From Oscillospiraceae bacterium (GTDB lineage: Bacteria > Bacillota > Clostridia > Oscillospirales > Oscillospiraceae), in contig WQVW01000047.1 in assembly GCA_009785655.1 (NCBI GenBank), forward strand, positions 1-9,140: a stretch of 9,140 nt of DNA, given 5' to 3'. Shown piece after piece: positions 5,966 to 9,140 of the stretch; the stretch's first letter is position 1, and every line of letters begins with the position of its first letter. The notes beneath the pieces were generated by a model. It ran no database searches. It was not told where the DNA came from and was given only the letters and a program-made list of their open reading frames with translations. A program made the position numbers and the translations under genes.

Positions 5966-6336
5966 CCGCCGTTGCCATCGCCGCCGGTGCGTTCACCGGC
6001 GTGCTGACTGCCTGGGGCGTCGGCGGCGGCAGTCTGCTGATTATCTACATGACCGCCATCGTAGGGCTGGATCTTCACGCCGCACGCGGGATCAATCTGC
6101 TGTATTTCATTCCCGCCTCCGCCACCGGCATCCTCTCGCACATCAAAAATCAACTGGTGGACAAACAAACCGCCCTCCCGGCGATCCTCGCGGGTGCACC
6201 CACCGCCGCCGTGACAGCCATCCTTGCCGCTGGGGTTGATCCGGGATTGCTGCGAAAAATCTTCGGGGGATTTTTGCTGCTGATGGGTGTTGTCGAATTT
6301 TTTAAAAAATCGGCGGAGCGTGATACAGGTCGGTAG
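5962..6336 (+). CDS. TauE/SafE (TSUP) family transporter, C-terminal half protein
   Basis: The 124-residue product is the second half of a TauE/SafE permease, homologous to the preceding protein: GAFTGVLTAWGVGGGSLLIIY (9-29) aligns with the glycine motif of the first half. Four hydrophobic segments follow the same order, and the end, FGGFLLLMGVVEFFKKS, matches the first half's FALLLIYAGARSFF. It keeps the second-half landmark ARGINLLYFIPASATGILSHIKN. The start is the ATG of the ATGA overlap, with GGAG 9 bases before it (5949-5952); the frame is open back to 5770, but that part is a shadow of the first gene. Both halves retain complete motifs, which argues for a real two-subunit transporter rather than a frameshifted pseudogene. 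Its TAG stop (6334-6336) lies in the start of a family 1 repeat arm. Confidence 0.85.
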   Translation: MTAVAIAAGAFTGVLTAWGVGGGSLLIIYMTAIVGLDLHAARGINLLYFIPASATGILSHIKNQLVDKQTALPAILAGAPTAAVTAILAAGVDPGLLRKIFGGFLLLMGVVEFFKKSAERDTGR

Positions 6337-6446
6337 GGGATGGCGTCCTCGACGTCCCGTGGTTTGGTTTTCCGCTGCACCCTATCTGTTGCGCTCCCCC
6401 CGTCCCAATCCCCCTTCGCATACGAAGGGGGATATCTCATATCCCC
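6334..6446. repeat. Composite of one family 1 arm and one family 2 arm
   Basis: TAGGGG ... CCCGTGG at 6334-6362 has the outer frame of the family 1 arms. About 45 bases later comes a family 2 arm whose core is a perfect 11-bp stem, ATCCCCCTTCG-CATA-CGAAGGGGGAT (6408-6433). Overlapping it, GGGGATAT-CTC-ATATCCCC (6428-6446) offers a competing 8-bp hairpin. The region separates the convergent transporter and asnB genes. The 6408-6433 stem could slow polymerase in either direction, but no T-tract is present, so I do not call a terminator. The complement of 6437-6439 is the asnB stop codon. Confidence 0.6.
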
Positions 6447-8230
6447 ACACCATACTCCCGCAGCCAGAAATCTATCTGTATCAGATACGCCAGCATCTGC
6501 GGTGCGTTCATCAGTTGTCCGAACCACGGTATATCCGTCTCTCGGGTGAGGCTTTGGGCAAACTTACGAACCTCTTCCTTATTAATCAGCGGTGCCAGTG
6601 GGGATTTCGGGTCATCTATCGTAATCATCGCCAGCTCTCGGATCGCGTCTATGTAATTCGGGTTATGCGTCTTGGGGAACGGAGACTTCTTCCGCCACAG
6701 CACATCATCCGGCAGAATATCTGTCAGTGCATATCTCAGCAGCCCCTTTTCCCTGCTATGCCGATACTTCATCTCCCACGGGACATTCCACATGTATTCA
6801 ATTATCCGATAGTCGGCAAACGGCGCGCGAAGCGTCAATCCAGCCGCCCGACTCATCGTGTCCTGCCGCTCCAGCAATACCGGCAGCCATCTGGTCATTG
6901 TCAGGTATGATATCTTGCGCATTTTGGCATCCTTTTCCGGCTCCCCAGGGAGGAACGGAATTTCACTAACCGCTTCTTCATACCGCGCTTGCAAATACTC
7001 TTCCGGTTGGATCATACTGATCAAATCCGGCGACAAGAGCTTCATCCGCGCCGCCTGATTCCGCGCCCAAGGGAACATTTCCTCCGCACCGGGTCTGTAA
7101 AACCACGGATATCCGCCGAAAAATTCATCCGCACATTCGCCTGTGATGCCAATGGGGGTGCGCTTGGCAATCCAGCGGGAAAACAACAGCATGGCTGAGT
7201 CGATGTCGGCCATGCCTGGAAAATCCCGCGCCCGCACCGCATCGTACAGTGACTCCACCAGCTCCGGCGTGTCGATTACGTACGTTTCATGGTCGCTTTT
7301 CAAAAACCCGGTCATCCGCCGGACGTAGGATGCATCGGTGTTCGGCTGAAAGGCATTCGGGCGGAAATGCTTGTCATTGCCGCGATAGTCTACCGATAGC
7401 GTTGTCACCTGCCGCCCAAGCGCCAGCTTCGCGATGGCCGTCAACGCGCTGGAATCCAGCCCGCCGGACAACAGGAATCCCGCGTCCGGACTGATCTGCC
7501 GCCTGGTGGCGTCGAACACCAGTTCACGTACAGAGCTTGCCGTTTCCTCAAAATCCTCCTCATGCGCAAAGGTCGCAAGTTTCCAGTATTTGTGCCGCTT
7601 TATGCCGGACTGGTCGAATATCAGGCAAGACCCCGGCAACAGCTGGTGTATCCCTTGCAGAACGCCATGCCCCGGTGTACGCCCGGGACCCGTGGCAAAG
7701 ATCTCTGCCAATCCGTCCGCGGCCAGCCGCGGCGTAACTTCCGGGTGCGCCATCAGCGATTTCAGCGACGAGGCAAAGATGATCCCGTCATCCGCCGGCG
7801 TGTAGAATAGCGATTTGACACCCAGACGATCCCGCGCCAGAATCAGCCGATGCTTTTCAGCGTCCCGCAGCGCGAGTGAAAACACGCCATTGAGCTTGTT
7901 CAGAAACGCCGTGCCCCAATGTAAATACGCGTGCAAAATCGTGTACAATGGCGAGGTCGCGTCCGTCTTGTATCCTGCGAGCGTCAGCTCCCGCGCCAGG
8001 TCTGCCGTGTTGTACAGCTCGCCAGAGAAGACAAGGACAACCATCGCCTCCCCGCGCTTTAATATCGCCGGTTGATCCGCGCCGGACGCGCCCAACAGCA
8101 CGTTTTCCGATACCCAGAAGCCTTCTTCGCCGCCCCGGCTCTCCGGGTGTGCGTTCTGTTTAATCATTGCCTTTATCGGGCTGTTTTCCAGCTTTTTTGT
8201 ATAATTCACCCATCCGGCAATTCCAGACAA
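6437..8230 (-). CDS. asnB: Asparagine synthetase B homologue with inactive glutaminase domain
   Basis: AsnB normally hydrolyses glutamine in an N-terminal Ntn domain and passes ammonia to a C-terminal domain that adenylates aspartate. The 597-residue product keeps the synthetase domain: PP-loop SGGLDSS (255-261), GECADEFFGGYPWF (364-377), APFADYRIIEYMWN (469-482), EKGLLRYAL and RKKSPFPKTHNPNY (513-526). The glutaminase domain (about 1-170) folds recognisably (SGIAGW, GELYN, NKLNGVFSLAL, ARDRLGVKSLFY), but its active site is gone. The residue after the initiator is Ser instead of Cys; RGPD reads RGGE; the HRRLxVVD segment is missing between LLG (45-47) and ADQPAI; NGE is SGE (69-71); SDTE is TSPL (92-95). 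The start is TTG (complement of 8228-8230): it matches the family N-terminus and has GGGGG (8240-8244) 9 bases upstream; no other start codon fits. It probably uses free ammonia or ammonia from a partner. Confidence 0.9.
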   Translation of the reverse strand: MSGIAGWVNYTKKLENSPIKAMIKQNAHPESRGGEEGFWVSENVLLGASGADQPAILKRGEAMVVLVFSGELYNTADLARELTLAGYKTDATSPLYTILHAYLHWGTAFLNKLNGVFSLALRDAEKHRLILARDRLGVKSLFYTPADDGIIFASSLKSLMAHPEVTPRLAADGLAEIFATGPGRTPGHGVLQGIHQLLPGSCLIFDQSGIKRHKYWKLATFAHEEDFEETASSVRELVFDATRRQISPDAGFLLSGGLDSSALTAIAKLALGRQVTTLSVDYRGNDKHFRPNAFQPNTDASYVRRMTGFLKSDHETYVIDTPELVESLYDAVRARDFPGMADIDSAMLLFSRWIAKRTPIGITGECADEFFGGYPWFYRPGAEEMFPWARNQAARMKLLSPDLISMIQPEEYLQARYEEAVSEIPFLPGEPEKDAKMRKISYLTMTRWLPVLLERQDTMSRAAGLTLRAPFADYRIIEYMWNVPWEMKYRHSREKGLLRYALTDILPDDVLWRKKSPFPKTHNPNYIDAIRELAMITIDDPKSPLAPLINKEEVRKFAQSLTRETDIPWFGQLMNAPQMLAYLIQIDFWLREYGVGI

Positions 8231-8272
8231 AATGACATACCCCCAAACTTTATAGTTGTCGGTTTTAGAACA

Positions 8273-8300
8273 ATTACATTCTATGCTGTGATTGCGGCAA
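8273..8300 (-). promoter_or_regulatory. Probable promoter of the asnB homologue
   Basis: On the minus strand TTGCCG (complement of 8295-8300, 4 of 6 matches) and TGTAAT (complement of 8273-8278, 5 of 6) are 16 bases apart. The predicted start near 8266 gives a leader of about 36 bases with GGGGG ahead of the TTG codon. The leader is too short for a T-box riboswitch. Confidence 0.5.
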
Positions 8301-8360
8301 ATGTTCCGGAGAGTTGGCTGTTGTTTGACGAAGCATCCGCCCCCGCATGGTGTCAGCAAT

Positions 8361-8399
8361 AAAAAAAGCCCTTCCGGGTAACTTCCCGGAAGGGCTTTT
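8361..8399 (-). terminator. Intrinsic terminator of the right-edge minus-strand gene
   Basis: An 11-bp GC-rich stem (8368-8378 with 8385-8395, GCCCTTCCGGG and its complement), extended by four A-T pairs, encloses a six-base loop. On the minus strand it is followed by seven Ts (complement of 8361-8367). It lies 26 bases past the stop codon at 8425, and it insulates asnB. On the plus strand only four Ts follow, so it is mainly a minus-strand terminator. Confidence 0.9.
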
Positions 8400-8424
8400 C
8401 CCTATATGAATTTAAACCTTATGC

Positions 8425-9140
8425 TTAATATCCGTTGCCGTTTTCACCTTCGTCTTCTGCGTCCTCGTAATCCTCATCGTCATAATCTTCGCCATTAATA
8501 TCAGCCGGGAGGGTTACTGCATCTTCAAACGCCGTATATTCAACAGTGATTGTGATGGTCAGCGTAACGCCGTCTACCACGACTGTCCGTGTTGAGGTTG
8601 TTCTTAACGGTGAATTATCAGCCGCTATGTATGTTCTGATCACGCTTCCGTCTGCGGCTGTGATGGTGTAGACTGTTATATGGATTCCGTTGATCGCTTC
8701 TGTTCTCGATATGTTACGCACTTGCAAGGCAAGCTCCGCAAATCCGCCGGGCACAGTTGCTGCCTCATCTATCACCGCTGATACATCATAGGTAAACGTG
8801 ATCGGATCTTCGTCTTCGCCGTCTACATATACGTATATAGTTCCGTCTTCAAATCTGGCCAGCGGCGTCTGTCCGCCAACAGATGCGGTAACTTCCACGG
8901 AATAGTTGAGGTAACCTTCTGTGTCAAACTCAACAAGCTCCCTTAAAAATTCAAATCTTTGCATAAACGGGGCAGCGATTGTCTCCTCCACTGCACCGGC
9001 GGCGACAAGAGAATCCAGCAATGTGTTGAACTCTCCACCGACAGGCTCTGCGGCCAGTGCCAGGTAAGATACCGCAACCATCTGGTCACGCAGGAACGGG
9101 CCTTCTAACGCCGTTGTAAATACGCCGATCTCCGTTCCGA
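8425..9140 (-). CDS. Unrecognised, probably extracytoplasmic protein with acidic tail (3' part)
   Basis: The last 237 residues of a larger minus-strand gene are visible; the frame is open to the right edge, so the internal ATG at 9081 is probably not the start (the preceding codons read GTEIGVFTTALEGPFLRDQ). I do not recognise the family. A helical first part (to about residue 75) is followed by a Thr/Val/Ile-rich stretch with alternating polar and hydrophobic residues, typical of beta-sandwich surface domains (for example FEDGTIYVYVDG, GIHITVYTIT, GVTLTITITVEYT). The last 20 or so residues are almost only Asp, Glu, Tyr, Gly and Asn. No transmembrane segment or sortase motif is present at this end, and cysteine is absent. 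Composition suggests a secreted or surface protein, but any signal peptide lies outside the window. It is closed by the terminator at 8361-8399. Confidence 0.75.
   Translation of the reverse strand, partial: GTEIGVFTTALEGPFLRDQMVAVSYLALAAEPVGGEFNTLLDSLVAAGAVEETIAAPFMQRFEFLRELVEFDTEGYLNYSVEVTASVGGQTPLARFEDGTIYVYVDGEDEDPITFTYDVSAVIDEAATVPGGFAELALQVRNISRTEAINGIHITVYTITAADGSVIRTYIAADNSPLRTTSTRTVVVDGVTLTITITVEYTAFEDAVTLPADINGEDYDDEDYEDAEDEGENGNGY

Noticed and set aside
5603..6336. A single TauE/SafE gene broken by a frameshift (pseudogene).
   Set aside because: Both parts are complete half-domains with intact motifs, and the ATGA overlap plus a GGAG site support two real genes.
2001..6446. Hairpin repeats as a CRISPR array.
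   Set aside because: Copies are few, spread between genes, have variable stems and no regular spacer units, and no cas gene is present.
8249..8254. TATAAA on the minus strand as the asnB -10 box.
   Set aside because: Its predicted start would fall within the ribosome-binding site and no -35 is at the right distance; TTGCCG-16-TGTAAT fits better.
8231..8359. N-terminal extension of asnB by 43 codons to an upstream ATG.
   Set aside because: It would run through the predicted promoter, has no homology to the family, and AsnB proteins begin at the position of the TTG codon.
6150..8362. Several long open frames on the plus strand across the asnB region (for example 7434-7805).
   Set aside because: They are antisense shadows of a clear gene in GC-rich DNA and show no family features.
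1..9140. tRNA, rRNA or T-box/riboswitch elements.
   Set aside because: No cloverleaf, rRNA motif or T-box signature was seen in the short intergenic regions; the asnB leader is too short for a T-box.

Overview
The window looks like chromosomal DNA of a spore-forming, moderately GC-rich Bacillota (Firmicutes), most likely of class Clostridia and perhaps near the Oscillospirales. The main evidence is a recognisable ypeB (spore germination) gene, Gram-positive-style promoters and Shine-Dalgarno sites, a clostridial-type asnB family member, and a TauE/SafE transporter split into two half-genes. The placement is inference, since no rRNA or other phylogenetic marker is present. No stretch over 300 bases lacks a gene.

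Layout. At the left edge a minus-strand gene begins (only its first 26 codons are visible). It is transcribed divergently from an acyl-CoA synthetase-like gene of the adenylate-forming (ANL) superfamily (296-2005). The 216-base gap between them holds a promoter for each gene, a 28-bp tandem dyad and a repeat arm. On the plus strand follow gltX (2099-3451, glutamyl-tRNA synthetase), a small single-pass membrane protein of unknown function (3534-4175), a strong intrinsic terminator, ypeB (4234-5421), and two overlapping half-size TauE/SafE transporter genes (5603-5965 and 5962-6336). On the minus strand, convergent with these, lies an asparagine synthetase B homologue (6437-8230). Upstream of it are its probable promoter and a terminator belonging to the last gene, the 3' part of an unrecognised, probably extracytoplasmic protein with an acidic tail (8425 to the right edge).

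The genes do not form an obvious pathway; this looks like a housekeeping region. Three things stand out. (1) The asnB homologue keeps its synthetase domain, but every glutaminase signature I looked for is lost or altered: Cys nucleophile to Ser, RGPD changed, the HRRL-x-V-x-D segment deleted, NGE to SGE, SDTE gone. It therefore looks like an ammonia-dependent or partner-dependent enzyme. (2) gltX has an in-frame loss of the segment that in relatives carries the zinc/CxC hairpin. (3) Nearly every gene junction is occupied by short hairpin repeats of two families, both with a REPIN- or MITE-like inverted-pair architecture. In two cases the TAG stop codon of the upstream gene lies inside the repeat end. 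ypeB has a further oddity: its only plausible ribosome-binding site is the 3' arm of the terminator just upstream.
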